A stretch of 35,058 bases of DNA from Deltaproteobacteria bacterium (GTDB lineage: Bacteria > JADJOY01). The first letter of the stretch is position 1, and every line of letters begins with the position of its first letter. Below are positions 1-9,999 of the stretch, in pieces. The DNA lies in the NCBI GenBank assembly GCA_016713535.1, contig JADJOY010000048.1, forward strand, positions 1-35,058, in the 5' to 3' direction. The notes below the pieces were generated by a model. It was not told the DNA's origin, searched no databases, and saw only the letters and a program-made list of their open reading frames with translations. The position numbers were made by a program, and so were the translations under genes.

Positions 1-2
1 AG

Positions 3-644
3 CGGTTCCAGGTCGCGGCCCCCATCGAGCGCGTGTGGCGGTTCGTGATGGACCCGCACCAGGTCGTCACCTGCCTGCCCGGCGCAACCCTGCTCGAGGT
101 CGTCGACGAGCGCACCTTCGTCGGCCAGGTGAAGGTCAAGGTCGGCGCGGTGAGCGCGAGCTACAAGGGCAAGATCCAGCTCACCGAGGTCGACGAGGCC
201 ACGTATCGCGTGCAGATGGCTGCCGAGGGCAAGGAGACCAGCGGCGGCACGGCCAAGGGGACCATGTGCAGTCACCTCAAGGCACTGCCCGATGGCGGCA
301 CCGAGGTCGTCGCGGAGGCCAGCGTGGACTTGACCGGCCGCCTCATGCAGGTGGGGCGCGGCATGATCCAGGGCGTGGCGCACCAGATCTTCCTGCAGTT
401 CGTGACCGCGACCCGCGAGCGCCTCGAAGGAGAGGCCGCGGCGGCCGCGGCATCCGCCGCCACCGCCGCCAGCGCTCCCGCCGTGACCCCGGACGGCGCG
501 ACGCCGGCCGTGACGCCCGCGCAGGTCGCTCCGACCGCCACCCGGGGCGACGACTCGATCCGAATCCTCCCGATCCTCTTCCGCGCGCTGTGGGAAGGGA
601 TCCGGCGCTTTTTCCGACGCTTGCTCGGACACGGGGCGGCATGA
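3..644 (+). CDS. coxG: CoxG-like SRPBCC-fold protein, 5' end cut by the window
   Basis: The reading frame is open to the left edge, so the true start lies upstream. The visible N-terminal part has the CoxG family pattern: an R-V-W-x-F-x-x-D-P segment, C-L-P-G-A at the end of the first helix, then V-K-V-K-x-G and S-Y-K-G-K. The family (carbon monoxide dehydrogenase subunit G) is a lipid-binding-like SRPBCC fold; in Oligotropha CoxG is implicated in recruiting the CO dehydrogenase to the membrane. After about residue 130 there is an Ala/Thr/Pro-rich linker, then a short C-terminal helix rich in Arg, Phe and Leu that could sit at the membrane. It lies 96 bp before acxA on the same strand. A CoxMSL-type enzyme is encoded 10 kb downstream, which fits an accessory role for that enzyme. 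The family call is firm; the partner is inferred. Confidence 0.8.
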   Translation, partial: RFQVAAPIERVWRFVMDPHQVVTCLPGATLLEVVDERTFVGQVKVKVGAVSASYKGKIQLTEVDEATYRVQMAAEGKETSGGTAKGTMCSHLKALPDGGTEVVAEASVDLTGRLMQVGRGMIQGVAHQIFLQFVTATRERLEGEAAAAAASAATAASAPAVTPDGATPAVTPAQVAPTATRGDDSIRILPILFRALWEGIRRFFRRLLGHGAA

Positions 645-739
645 CGCGTCGGCCACCGCCGCCACGAGGTCGTGGCACGGCCGCGCGGGACGTTCCTCCC
701 CCCACCACATCATCTCTCCCGAACCACGAGGGGTAAGCG

Positions 740-2912
740 ATGGCTCGTTATCTGGTTGCGTGTGACGCGGGCGGCACCATGACCGACGTGATCCTCGTGG
801 ACGAGCGTGGCCGCTCGGTGATCGGCAAGGCCCGCACGACCCGTCACGACGAGAGCATCGGCTACATGGAGTCGCTCGAAGAGGCCCTCAACTACATGGG
901 CCTCGACATGGAGAAGGACGGCCGCAAGTTCTGCGAGTCGATCGAGACCGCGATCTACACCGGCACCTCGATGCTCAACTCGCTGATCAACCTCGACGGG
1001 CTCAAGACCGGCCTGCTGGCCACGCGCGGCTTCGAGGACATCGTGGTGCAGGGCCGCGGCTCGCAGACCTTCACCGACGAGCAGTGGTCCGAGATCACGC
1101 ACATGCAGTACCGCAAGCACCGCGAGCCGCTCGTGCCCCGACGGCTGACCCGGGGCGTGACCGAGCGCATCGACATGTTCGGCCAGGTCGTGATCCCCAT
1201 CTACGAGCACGACGCCGAGAACGGCGTGCGCTCGCTGCTGGTCGAGGACCAGATCGAGTCGCTGGCGATCGTCTTCTTGCAGTCCTTCAACAACCCGGCC
1301 CACGAGCTCAAGGCCGCCGAGATCGCGCGCCGCGTGATGAAGGAGGTCGGCCGCGAGATCCCGATCTCGATCTCGAGCGACGTCGCGCCCACCGTCCGCG
1401 AGGTGTCGCGCGCCAACGCCACCGTGATCCAGGCCTACGCCTCGCAGCCCGCCCGCAAGCAGCTCTTCCAGGTGGAGGAGAAGCTGGTCGCGAAGGGCTA
1501 CTCGAAGTCGCTCAAGACGGTGCTCTGCTACGGCGGAGTCACCAACATCCGCTACAACCGGCTCTTCGAGACCGTGATGTCCGGCCCGGTGGGCGGGATC
1601 ATGGGCGCCGATTACCTCGGCAAGGTGATCGGCGAGAAGAACATCGTGTGCTCGGACGTGGGCGGCACCAGCTTCGACGCGGGCGCGATCACCGCGGGCG
1701 TGCTGCCCATCAACCGCGAGCCGCCCTTCCAGAAGATGAAGGTCAACGTGCCGATGATCGACATCAAGTCGATCGGCGCCGGCACCGGCACGTACATCCG
1801 CCTCGACCCGCAGACCAAGCGCATCAAGCTCGGTCCGGACAGCGCGGGCGGCACGCCGGGCCCCGTGTTCCAGGAGACCGGCAACCCCGACATCCCGACC
1901 ATCAACGACTGCAACATGCTGCTCGGGAACATCAACCCCGAGTACTACCTGGGCGGCCGGGTGAAGGTGAACCCGACGAAGTCGCTCGAGATCGTCACCG
2001 AGAAGATCGCGCGCCCTCGGGCTCTCGATCCCCTACGTCGCCGCCGAGCAGTGCTTCGACCTGGTGAACGTCGTGATGCGCGAGCACCTGGTACGTAGCC
2101 TGATGGTGGGCCACGACCTGCGCGACTACATGCTGCTCGGATACGGTGGTGGCGGTCCGATGCACCTCATCCCGTACGCGGGCGACTACCCGTGGAAGTC
2201 CATCGCCACGGTGCCTCACGCCGGTGCCTTCTCCGCGTGGGGCGGCGCGTGCATGGACTACGCACACCGCCGCCACAAGAGCGTGACGGCGCTCATCTTC
2301 CCGGGGATGGACGGCGCCGCGAAGGTGCAGGCGCTGGCCCACGTCAGTGCCACCTGGGAGCAGCTCGAGAACGAGCTCCTGAACGACCTGCTCGGCGAAG
2401 GCTTCAGCCGCGACCAGATCAAGCTCGAGCAGATCGCATACATCCGCTACTACGGCCAGCTCGAGGACGTCGAGGTGGACTCACCGGTGGCGCGGCTCGC
2501 GACTCCGAAGGACGTCGACAAGCTCCTCAAGCGCCACGAGGAGCTGTTCACGAAGATGTTCACCCTCGCGGCCAAGCCCACGATGCCCACCTACAACGTC
2601 ACCGAGGTGAGCGTGGTGGCGCGGGTGAGCACCGTGAAGCCCAAGCTCGCGAAGCAGGCGCTGCAGGGCAAGAAGCCCCCGAAGCAGGCGTTCAAGGGCA
2701 TCCGCCGATGCTTCCAGAAGGGCCGCTGGATCGACGCCCGCACCTTCGAGATGAGCGAGCTCGAGCCCGGCAACGAGATCGACGGGCTCGCGATCATCGA
2801 GGCTCCCAACACCACGCTCTTCGTGCCGGAGGACTGGCACGTTCGCATCGACGAGCACGAGATCTACTGGCTCACGAACAAGAACCTGAAGAAGGGCGGT
2901 AACCGCAAATGA
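740..2912 (+). CDS. acxA: Acetone carboxylase-type beta subunit (hydantoinase A/oxoprolinase family), one frameshift
   Basis: About 724 residues once the frame is repaired, close to the roughly 717 of known acetone carboxylase beta subunits. These ATP-hydrolysing subunits activate the ketone and bicarbonate. The ATPase-fold phosphate loops are visible: D-A-G-G-T-M-T-D at residues 9-16 and D-V-G-G-T at 306-310. A later Y-G-G-G-G-P-M-H is also typical. The start is ATG 740 behind a GAGGGG Shine-Dalgarno sequence. The frame breaks at about 2010-2018: codons before read E-K-I-A-R and resume one frame over as L-G-L-S-I-P-Y-V-A-A-E. Restoring a GC pair in the GCGCGCC tract gives an unbroken protein. 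The stop overlaps the acxB start (ATGA), showing coupling. Hydantoinase or oxoprolinase activity is possible from family alone, but the gamma subunit downstream argues for a ketone carboxylase. The actual ketone is unknown. Confidence 0.85.
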
Positions 2913-5283
2913 GCACTCGAAGCGCATCGACGAGGAAGATCGTCGCGAAGGCGGACGCCAAGCGCGCGGTCTCGAAGAAGGGACCCGCCGCTCGCGCCGG
3001 GGCGCCCAAAGCCAAGGCCGTGAAGAGCGCCAAGCGCGTGCCCGCGAAGAAGGTGGCGCGCCCGGTCGCAAAGGCGCCGGCGAATCCAGTCCCGCCGCGG
3101 CCCACCCTCAAGGCCCAGCTCGTCGAGAACGACCGCCTCCTCGCCAAGACGGGCCATCTCTTCGGCCTCAAGCGCATGCCGCGCAAGGAGGCCGACCCGG
3201 GCATCTACGAGGCCGTCTGGCAGATCCTCCAGAACCTGTGCGACGCAGCGTGGACGGTGGGCTGCAAGGTGTCCGCGTCACCGATCGCGGCCGAAGGCGG
3301 CGACGCGCTGTGGGGCCTGCACCTTCCGACCGGCGAGGCGATCTGTACGTCGCGCGGGATCACCGCCCATCCGGGCCTCCTCTCGATCTTCATCCGCTCG
3401 CTGATCGAGAGCGGCTTCGAGGAGAACCCCGGCTTCAAGGACGGGGACATCTTCGAGAACAACGACCCGCACTACGGTGGCATCCACTCGGCGGACTTCG
3501 ACACCGCCATGCCGATCTTCTACAAGGGCAAGCTGATCGCGTGGGCCACCGCGGTCACGCACGCGATGGACGCGGGCTTCGTGCTGCCGGGCTCGATCGG
3601 CTTCATCAACCCCGACTGCTACTCGGACGGCGTGCCCGTCACCATGGAGCGGATCGGCGAGAACAACGCGTTCTACCCCTGGTACGAGATGCGGATGCGC
3701 TCGCGCACCCGCGTGCCCGACTGGGTCATGGGCGACGCCCGCGGACGCCTCGCCGGGTGTCTCACGGTCAAGGAGCGGCTCACCGCCGTCATCGAGAAGT
3801 ACGGCCTCGATTTCTTCGAGGATGCGGCCCGCGAGTACATCGAGGACAGCCGCCGCTACGCCTCGGGCCGGGTGCGCGGCCAGGCCATCCCCGGCCTGAT
3901 CCGCAAGTCGAACTTCAAGGACCTGGCGATGGCCGGGAAGCGGGTCCTCACGCCGCAGCAGAACGTGGACTGTCTCTTCCACCTGCCGATGCGCATCGAG
4001 ATCGACAAGAACGCACGCGTGCGCTTCTCGCTCGACGGCGCCTCCGGCTGGGTGCCGTTCGGCCAGAACATCACCCCCACGGCGATCCTGTCGGGCGTGC
4101 TCATGGCCTACTCGCACATCGTCGGCTTCGACATGTTCAACTGGGGCTCGGTGGCCTCGTGGACCATCGACACGCCGCCGGGCGGGTCGTGGGCCAACCC
4201 CTACCCCGTCAACTGGGCGGCGGCCTCGGGCGTGGCGTGGGCGCCGGCCGTCATGTGGCTGAGCTCGCTCTACGAGGTGTTCGGCCGCCTCTACTACTCG
4301 CGCGGCTTCGTGGAGGAAGTCGCCTCGGGCGCGGCCACCACCCTCACCGCCGAGTTCGCCGGCATCAACCAGTACGGCCTCTACGGCGCCGGCCTCACGC
4401 TCGAGCAGGCCTCGAACGGCGCGCCGGCGCGCGCCATCGGCGACGGCGAGAACAGTGCCTGGTGCATCTACACCGCCAACGCCGACTTCGGGAACGCCGA
4501 GATCACCGAGCTCTACTACCCGATCCTCTACCTCGGCCGGAACCTGCGCCCGGACTCGGGCGGCTACGGCAAGTACCGCGGCGGTCTCGGTCACACGGTC
4601 GTGTGGATGATCAAGAACTCGCCGGGCGTCGAGTACCAGTGCGGCTGCGCGGGGATGCGCTCGAAGGTGCTGCCCAACCACGGCATGTTCGGCGCGTATC
4701 CCACGTGGCCGGACCGCGCGGACTACGCCGCGGGCACCAACGTCAAGCAGCTCATCGACGAGCAGAAGCCGCTGGTGCACGAGCGCGGCGACCCCGAGCA
4801 CACCGACCTCGAGAAGAACGTCGAGGCCAAGATCATGGCCACCAACCAGGTGGCGCCATTCGTGGTCCGCGAGCCGCTCCACGAGTACGACCTGGTGATC
4901 CATCCCATCCGGGCGCGCAGGCGTTCGGCGACCCGATCGAGCGCGACCCGGAGATGGTGCGCGTCGACCTCGACAAGGGCTGGACGCGACCCCGCATCGC
5001 CGAGGAGGTGAACGGCGTCGTGGCCACGTTCGACGCGACCGCCAGGACCTGGACGGTGGACGTCGCCGCCACCGGGCGCCGCCGCGCCGAGATGCGCGAG
5101 GCCCGCAAGAAGCGCGGCGTGCCGTTCAAGAAGTGGTGGACCGAGGAGCGCAAGAAGGTCGAGGCGAAGGAGAACATGTCCTCCGCGGTGACCGACATGT
5201 GGCGCACCTCGATGCAGCTCTCGCCGGGCTTCGGCGCCGAGCTCAAGGCGTTCTGGAAGCTGGCGGACGACTTCACCTTCTGA
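2909..5283 (+). CDS. acxB: Acetone carboxylase-type alpha subunit (hydantoinase B family) with a basic N-terminal tail, one frameshift
   Basis: About 792 residues. The hydantoinase B domain starts near residue 65 and holds the metal centre described for acetone carboxylase: His193, Asp196 and His218 here have exactly the spacing (0, +3, +25) of the Mn ligands His150, Asp153 and His175 of the Xanthobacter alpha subunit. The first 60 or so residues are an unusual extension made almost only of Lys, Arg, Ala, Pro and Val in K-A-K-A and P-A-K-K-V-A style, like the tails of histone H1-like proteins. The frame breaks at about 4911 in a G run; adding one G continues as G-A-Q-A-F-G-D-P-I-E-R-D-P-E through to the stop at 5283. 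The start overlaps acxA by 4 bases. The function of the tail is unknown; the enzyme class is well supported. Confidence 0.85.
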
Positions 5284-5288
5284 CGCCG

Positions 5289-5304
5289 CGCCGGCGCGCC
5301 GGCG
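5289..5304. repeat. 16-bp perfect palindrome in the acxB-acxC gap
   Basis: The sequence CGCCGGCGCGCCGGCG is self-complementary and lies 6 bases after the acxB stop and 13 bases before the acxC start. It could fold as a small hairpin in the mRNA and tune acxC expression, but in such GC-rich DNA a chance palindrome is also likely. Confidence 0.4.
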
Positions 5305-5317
5305 GCGGGAGAGCACC

Positions 5318-5860
5318 ATGCCTCAGTACGACATCACCGAGATCGAGAAGCTGGTCGACGGACGCCTGCCGTGGCCGCGCGTCCAGGAGATCATGAAGGA
5401 CTCCAAGGACACCGACCGCTTCCACAAGTGGGTCGAGATCCTGCAGAGCCGGGTTTCGTGGCGCGAGCGCATCTTGCTCCCCATCGGCCCGAACCTGTTC
5501 ATCGTGCAGAAGGGCCGCGAGCGGATCGTGAAGTGCCGCTGCGGCCACGAGCTCGGCGACTACCGCGTGAACTGGAAGCTTTCGGCGCTGATCCACATCC
5601 GCGACACGCCCGAGGAGCTCGCCGCCGTCTACCGCGGCTCCGAGCAGCCCGACACGGCGTGGACCCAGCTCCGCGAGTACTACTGCCCCGGCTGCGGCGG
5701 TCAGCTCGAGGTGGAGGCCGTGCCGCGCGGCTGCCCGCCGGACTTCGAGTTCCTGCCCGACCTCGACACGTTCTACCGTGACTGGCTCGGCAAGCCGTTG
5801 CCGAACGAGGTCGAGTTCGTCGACAAGACGCTCGAGACCGTGAAGACCTGGTCCACCTGA
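5318..5860 (+). CDS. acxC: Acetone carboxylase gamma subunit
   Basis: 180 residues, intact, starting at ATG 5318 after a GGGAGAG Shine-Dalgarno sequence. The pattern C-R-C-G-H-E-x-G-D-Y-R-x-N-W-K is the hallmark of the acetone carboxylase gamma family. Four cysteines, Cys73, Cys75, Cys123 and Cys126, form a likely zinc site. The C-terminal part P-P-D-F-E-F-L-P-D-L-D-x-F-Y-x-x-W-L also matches the family, whose usual length is about 170 residues. This small subunit completes the alpha/beta/gamma complex that carboxylates acetone or a related ketone to a 3-oxo-acid using ATP. Its presence immediately after acxA and acxB is the best evidence that those two are a carboxylase and not a hydantoinase. 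Confidence 0.9.
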   Translation: MPQYDITEIEKLVDGRLPWPRVQEIMKDSKDTDRFHKWVEILQSRVSWRERILLPIGPNLFIVQKGRERIVKCRCGHELGDYRVNWKLSALIHIRDTPEELAAVYRGSEQPDTAWTQLREYYCPGCGGQLEVEAVPRGCPPDFEFLPDLDTFYRDWLGKPLPNEVEFVDKTLETVKTWST

Positions 5861-5897
5861 CGGCCTCTCGGCGCGCCCGGGATCGAGAGGGAACCGC

Positions 5898-7103
5898 ATG
5901 AGCGCCGCGCTCTCGGACGTGGTGGTCGTGGAGCTCGCCAGCGAGCCATGGACGGCGCTCGCGGGTGCCTTCCTGGCGGACTTCGGCGCGCGTGTGGTGC
6001 GGATCGACGACCGCGCCGGCACGGTGTCGCGCTCCGCCGACGATCCACCGCCCAGCGAACGTCCGGGCTGGGACCCGGAGGCCGAGCTGGTCCACCGCAA
6101 CAAGCGCGCGGTGTCGCTCGACCTCGCGAACCCCGAGGGGCAGAGCCTCCTCCACGATCTGGCGCGGGGCGCGGACGTGTTCCTGACCGACTGGCCAGCG
6201 CGCGACCTCGCCGCTCACGGCCTCGACGCGGCTTCCCTCGCCCAGCTCAACCCCCGGCTCGTCTACGCCCGTGGCACGGCCGCCGGCTCCAAGGGGCCCG
6301 ACGCCGATCTACCGCCCCTCGACGAGCTCGCCGCCGCGCGCACCGGCATGATGCCGATCCTCCAGCAGCCCGGGATGCCGCCCGTGTACGCGGGCCACGG
6401 CTCGATGTACACCTCGGTGATGCTCGGCTTCGGCATCGTCACCGCGCTGATCCATCGCGACGTTTCGGGGGAAGGCCAGCAGGTCGACTCCTCCTTGCTC
6501 GCGGGAAACATGTACGGCGCGAGCCTCGACGTGCAGGCGTTCCTGGCCATGGGCGGCGAGCGCTTCCTCGAGCCGGTGTCGCGCCTCGACGCCGGCAACC
6601 CGATGAGCGGCACCGTGTATCCAGCGCAGGACGGGCGCTGGGTCACGCTGACGATGCCGGACACCGACCGGTGGTGGCCCGCCTTCTCCGAGCTGGTCGG
6701 GCTCGACGTGAACGACCCACGCTTCGACACGCACGAGAAACGCTGCGGCGCCCATCGCCTCGAGATGATGGAGGTGCTCGCCGAGCGGTTCGTGGCCAAG
6801 CCCGCCGATCACTGGCGCCAGGGGTTCAACGCCAAGAAGCTCTCGGCGGACATCATCGAGGACTACTCCTACCCCGCCGACGACCCGGACGCACGCAAGA
6901 ACCGTTACGTGCTGGACCTCGACCGGCCGGGCGTGGGCCGCGTCGCGAGCCTCGGGTTCCCGATCTTCGCGAGCGAGAGCCCGGCGCGTCTCGAGCGCAC
7001 CGCGCCGTGCACCGGCCAACACACCGACGAAGTGCTGCGCGAGCGCCTCGGGCTGAGCGAACTCGCCATCGCCGGGCTCCGCGGCCGCGGCGCGATCGGA
7101 TGA
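5898..7103 (+). CDS. Family III CoA-transferase (CaiB/BaiF), probably non-catalytic subunit
   Basis: 401 residues, intact, ATG 5898 after an AGAGGGA Shine-Dalgarno sequence. The fold markers are clear: E-L-A-x-E-P-W near the start, F-L-A-D-F-G-A-R-V-V-R-I-D, N-K-R-A-V-S-L-D-L and the C-terminal T-G-Q-H-T-D-E-V-L. Family III enzymes move CoA between carboxylates through an aspartyl-CoA intermediate (Asp169 in formyl-CoA transferase and CaiB). Here residue 169 is Ser, in G-H-G-S-M-Y-T-S, so the nucleophile is missing. It lies 4 bp before a second CoA-transferase gene that keeps the Asp. This looks like a two-subunit enzyme such as benzylsuccinyl-CoA transferase (BbsEF). It may instead simply bind CoA esters. 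The likely job is activation of the oxo-acid made by the carboxylase; this is inferred from context. Confidence 0.85.
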   Translation: MSAALSDVVVVELASEPWTALAGAFLADFGARVVRIDDRAGTVSRSADDPPPSERPGWDPEAELVHRNKRAVSLDLANPEGQSLLHDLARGADVFLTDWPARDLAAHGLDAASLAQLNPRLVYARGTAAGSKGPDADLPPLDELAAARTGMMPILQQPGMPPVYAGHGSMYTSVMLGFGIVTALIHRDVSGEGQQVDSSLLAGNMYGASLDVQAFLAMGGERFLEPVSRLDAGNPMSGTVYPAQDGRWVTLTMPDTDRWWPAFSELVGLDVNDPRFDTHEKRCGAHRLEMMEVLAERFVAKPADHWRQGFNAKKLSADIIEDYSYPADDPDARKNRYVLDLDRPGVGRVASLGFPIFASESPARLERTAPCTGQHTDEVLRERLGLSELAIAGLRGRGAIG

Positions 7104-7107
7104 GCTG

Positions 7108-8315
7108 ATGGGAGCGCTCGACGGCATCCGCGTGCTCGACCTGACGGTGTGGTTCCAGGGGCCCGTCGCGGCCCAGCACCTCGCCGACTTCGGCGCCGAG
7201 GTGATCCACGTCGAGAACCCCAAGGGGTGCGACCAGGGGCGGGGCGTGCGCAGCATCAGGCGCTGCCGGTCGGTGACTGGAACCAGTACTTCCTCGTCAT
7301 CAACCGCAACAAGAAGAGCCTCGCCGTCGACCTCAAGAAGCCCGAGGGGCGGCAGCTCGTGACCGAGCTCGCCGCGAAGTCGGACGTGTTCCTGTCCAAC
7401 GTCGGCAACGACAACCTCGAGCGCTACGGGCTCGGCTACGAGGCGCTCGCGACGCTCAATCCGAAGCTCGTCTACGCCACCACCACCGGCTACGGCCCGT
7501 TCGGCAACAACACCAAGCCGTCGTTCGACATGACGGTGCAGGCACTCACGGGCCTGATGACGCGCCTCGGCGAGCCCGGCGAGCCGCCGATCTACCTGGG
7601 CATGGGCTCGGGTGACGCGTACGGCGGCCTGATGGCCGCGTTCGCGATCGTGACGGCGCTCTACCAGCGCGCGCGCACCGGCAAGGGTCAGTTCCTCGAC
7701 GCGTCGCTCTACGGCTCGCAGCTCTTCCTCGCCGCGCCGACGTTGCAGCGCTACCTGGCGTCGCGCTCGCAGCGCGAGTCGCGCCAGGTTTCGCGGCGCG
7801 ACCTCGCGAATCCGGTCTGGAACCTCTTCCCCGGCAGCGATCGCTGGCTGTTCGTGTGCGTGCGAGACGAGGACGCGCGCTTCGGCCAGCTCTGCGCCGC
7901 CATCGGCCGTCCGACGCTGGCGAGCGACTCGCGCTTCGCCTCCGCGGACGCGCGGCGCGCCCACCGCGGCGAGCTGGTCGACACCCTCGACGAGATCTTT
8001 CGAGGCCGCACCGCCGGCTCCTGGACCGACACGCTCACCGCCGCCGGCCTGGTCGCGACGCCGATCCAAACCCTCGAAGACCTCGCCGCCGACCCGCAGA
8101 CGTGGGCGAACGACTACTTCGTCACCGCCTACTGCGAGGAAGTGAAGCGCGAGGTGAAGGTCCGCGGCCTGCCGATCACGCTCTCGAAGACCCCCGGCCT
8201 GGTGCAGACCCTCGGCCCCGAGCTCGGCCAGGACACCGAGATGATCCTGTTCGAGACGCTGGGCTACGACTGGGACAAGATCGGCGAGCTCAAGAGCGCG
8301 GGAGTGATCCCTTGA
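7108..8315 (+). CDS. Family III CoA-transferase (CaiB/BaiF), catalytic Asp present, one frameshift
   Basis: About 403 residues after repair. It begins M-G-A-L-D-G-I-R-V-L-D-L at ATG 7108, only 4 bp after the previous gene. The frame breaks in the G-rich stretch 7231-7250; adding one G to the run at 7241-7244 joins D-Q-G-R-G to R-A-Q-H-Q-A-L-P-V-G-D-W-N-Q-Y-F and the rest of the family. The nucleophilic Asp lies at about residue 170 in G-S-G-D-A-Y-G-G, aligned with Asp169 of known members. N-R-N-K-K-S-L-A-V-D-L is the usual CoA-site segment. The stop overlaps the next gene (TTGA). It probably pairs with the Asp-less neighbour upstream. Substrates cannot be read from sequence. Confidence 0.85.
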
Positions 8316-9521
8316 GCGCGGGTCCGCTGGCCGGCATCCGCGTGATCGACGCGGGCACCATGCTGGCCGCACCGTACGGCGCCACGCTGCTCGGCGACCT
8401 CGGTGCCGACGTCATCAAGGTCGAGTCGCCGATCGGCGACGACAGCCGGCTGCTGGGCCCCGAGAGGAACGGCGAGCGAGCGCCCTTCCTGTCGATGAAC
8501 CGCAACAAGCGCGGCGTCGTCCTCGACCCACGCAGGCCTGAGGGCCGCGCTGCGTTCGCGCGGCTTGCCGGCACCGCTGACGTGCTGATCACGAACATCC
8601 GCGAGCCCGCGCTCTCCAAGGTCGGCCTCTCCTACGAGCAGGTCCGCGAGTACCGCCCGGACGTGATCTGGGTCGGCGTCAGCGCCTTCGGCCCGGACGG
8701 CCCCTATGCGCGCCGCCCCGGGATCGACTTCCTCGCGCAGGGCTATGCCGCGATCATCGCCCAGACCGGCGATCCCTGGACCCAGCCGATCCGGGTCACG
8801 GTGCCGGTGGTCGACGTGATGACCTCGCTCCTGGTCTCGTCGGGCGTGCTCGCCGCGCTCCACTCGCGCACCCAGACCGGCCGCGGTCAGCGCCTCGAGA
8901 TCTCGCTCCTCGACGCCGCGGTCCACAGCCAGGCGAGCTTCCTGGGCAGCTGCTTCCTCGCCGGCGAGGTGGTGCCGCGCACCGGCAACCGCAGCCAGTA
9001 CTTCGCTCCCTCGGGCATCTTCGCCACCTCCGACCACCAGCGCATCTGCCTGACGTGCCCGTCCGACAAGTTCTTCCGCAACCTGTGCAAGGCCCTCGAG
9101 GTCACCTGGCACGAGGACCCGCGCTTCGCGACCAACGCGGTCCGGCTGGCCAACCAGGACGAGCTCGAGCCGTTGATCGCGCCGCTGCGGCGAGTTCACG
9201 CGCACCGACATCGTCGAGCGGTTGATCGCCCGCGACGTCCTGGTCGCTCCCGTGCAGGAGCTGCCTGAGGTCGCGGTCGATCCGCAGGTGCTGCACAACC
9301 AGATGGTCGCGACCGTCGACCATGCCACCGTCGGGCCACTCAAGGTCACCGGCGTGCCGATCCATCTCCACGGCACTCCGGGCTCGGTGCGGCTCGCACC
9401 ACCCGTGCTCGGCCAGCACACCCGCGAGATCCTCGCCGAGCTGGGCTACAGCAGCGACGAGATCGCCGAGCTCGAGTCACTCGGCGCCGCGCGGGCGGCG
9501 AACCTCCCCGCCCCCGCCTGA
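8312..9521 (+). CDS. Family III CoA-transferase (CaiB/BaiF), third in the row, one frameshift
   Basis: About 403 residues. The start chosen is TTG 8312, which overlaps the preceding stop as TTGA and puts L-A-G-I-R-V-I-D-A-G-T at the usual distance. The catalytic Asp is at residue 168 in V-V-D-V-M-T-S. N-R-N-K-R-G-V-V-L-D and a C-terminal G-Q-H-T-R-E-I-L-A-E-L-G-Y-S complete the family pattern. The frame breaks at about 9186-9191 in GCGGCG; the second frame resumes with E-F-T-R-T-D-I-V-E-R-L-I-A-R-D-V. It could be an independent enzyme or an alternative partner of the Asp-less first protein. Confidence 0.85.
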
Positions 9522-9542
9522 GCGACTGGAGGCCCGACCCGC

Positions 9543-9971
9543 ATGGACCTGCTCATCATCCTTCGCGACGCCCTCGGCTCCTCCGTCGTGGGCGGGCTGC
9601 TCACCGCGACCGAAGCCAAGAAGGCGGGGCTCGACGTCGGCGTGCTCGCCACCGGCGAAGCGCTCGCGGCCCTCGCGTTCGGTACGTTCGAGTGGCCACG
9701 CGAGCTGGCGCCGCAGCGAGTGCGCTTCCCGATGTGCGACCGCGCCGCGAAGCTCGGCGTGCCGGTGGCCGGCAGCGGCCAGGGCCGCCAGCTCGACGTG
9801 CGCGGCGCCGTGCGGCTGGCGCGCGACGCCGGCGTCGGCATCCACGCCTGCCCGATCTGGTCGGCGCTGCTCGGCCTCGACGGCGCGCTGCCCGACGGGC
9901 TGGTGGCGCTCGAGCGCGCCGCCCTGCCCGCCTTTCTCACCTCCGCGAAGCAGGTGATCGGCGCGCTGTGA
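9543..9971 (+). CDS. DsrE-like small protein
   Basis: 142 residues, ATG 9543 preceded by CTGGAGG. The layout is that of the DsrE/DsrF-like fold: a first strand L-L-I-I-L-R-D, then A-K-K-A-G-L-D-V-G-V-L-A-T-G-E-A-L-A-A-L, and a C-terminal A-C-P-I-W-S-A-L-L-G-L followed by a last strand K-Q-V-I-G-A-L. Members are soluble sulfur-relay or small peroxiredoxin-like proteins; many have no known role. Two cysteines (in M-C-D-R and A-C-P-I-W) are present. It sits tightly between CoA-transferase and crotonase genes and so is part of the operon. A regulatory or chaperone role for the carboxylase or the Mo enzyme is possible, but nothing in the sequence shows it. Confidence 0.65.
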   Translation: MDLLIILRDALGSSVVGGLLTATEAKKAGLDVGVLATGEALAALAFGTFEWPRELAPQRVRFPMCDRAAKLGVPVAGSGQGRQLDVRGAVRLARDAGVGIHACPIWSALLGLDGALPDGLVALERAALPAFLTSAKQVIGAL

Positions 9972-9999
9972 GCGCGCCCCCGTCCCCACGAGGAACGAG

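Noticed and set aside
740-5283. Hydantoinase or 5-oxoprolinase
   Set aside because: The family names fit, but the acetone carboxylase gamma subunit follows directly and the Mn ligands of acetone carboxylase are conserved at exact spacing.
6309-8372. Long antisense reading frame of 687 codons across the CoA-transferase genes
   Set aside because: It is a shadow of GC-rich coding sequence on the other strand, rich in Arg, Ala and Val, with no family pattern. The same holds for long antisense frames at 3278-4903, 24568-27045 and 32852-34273.
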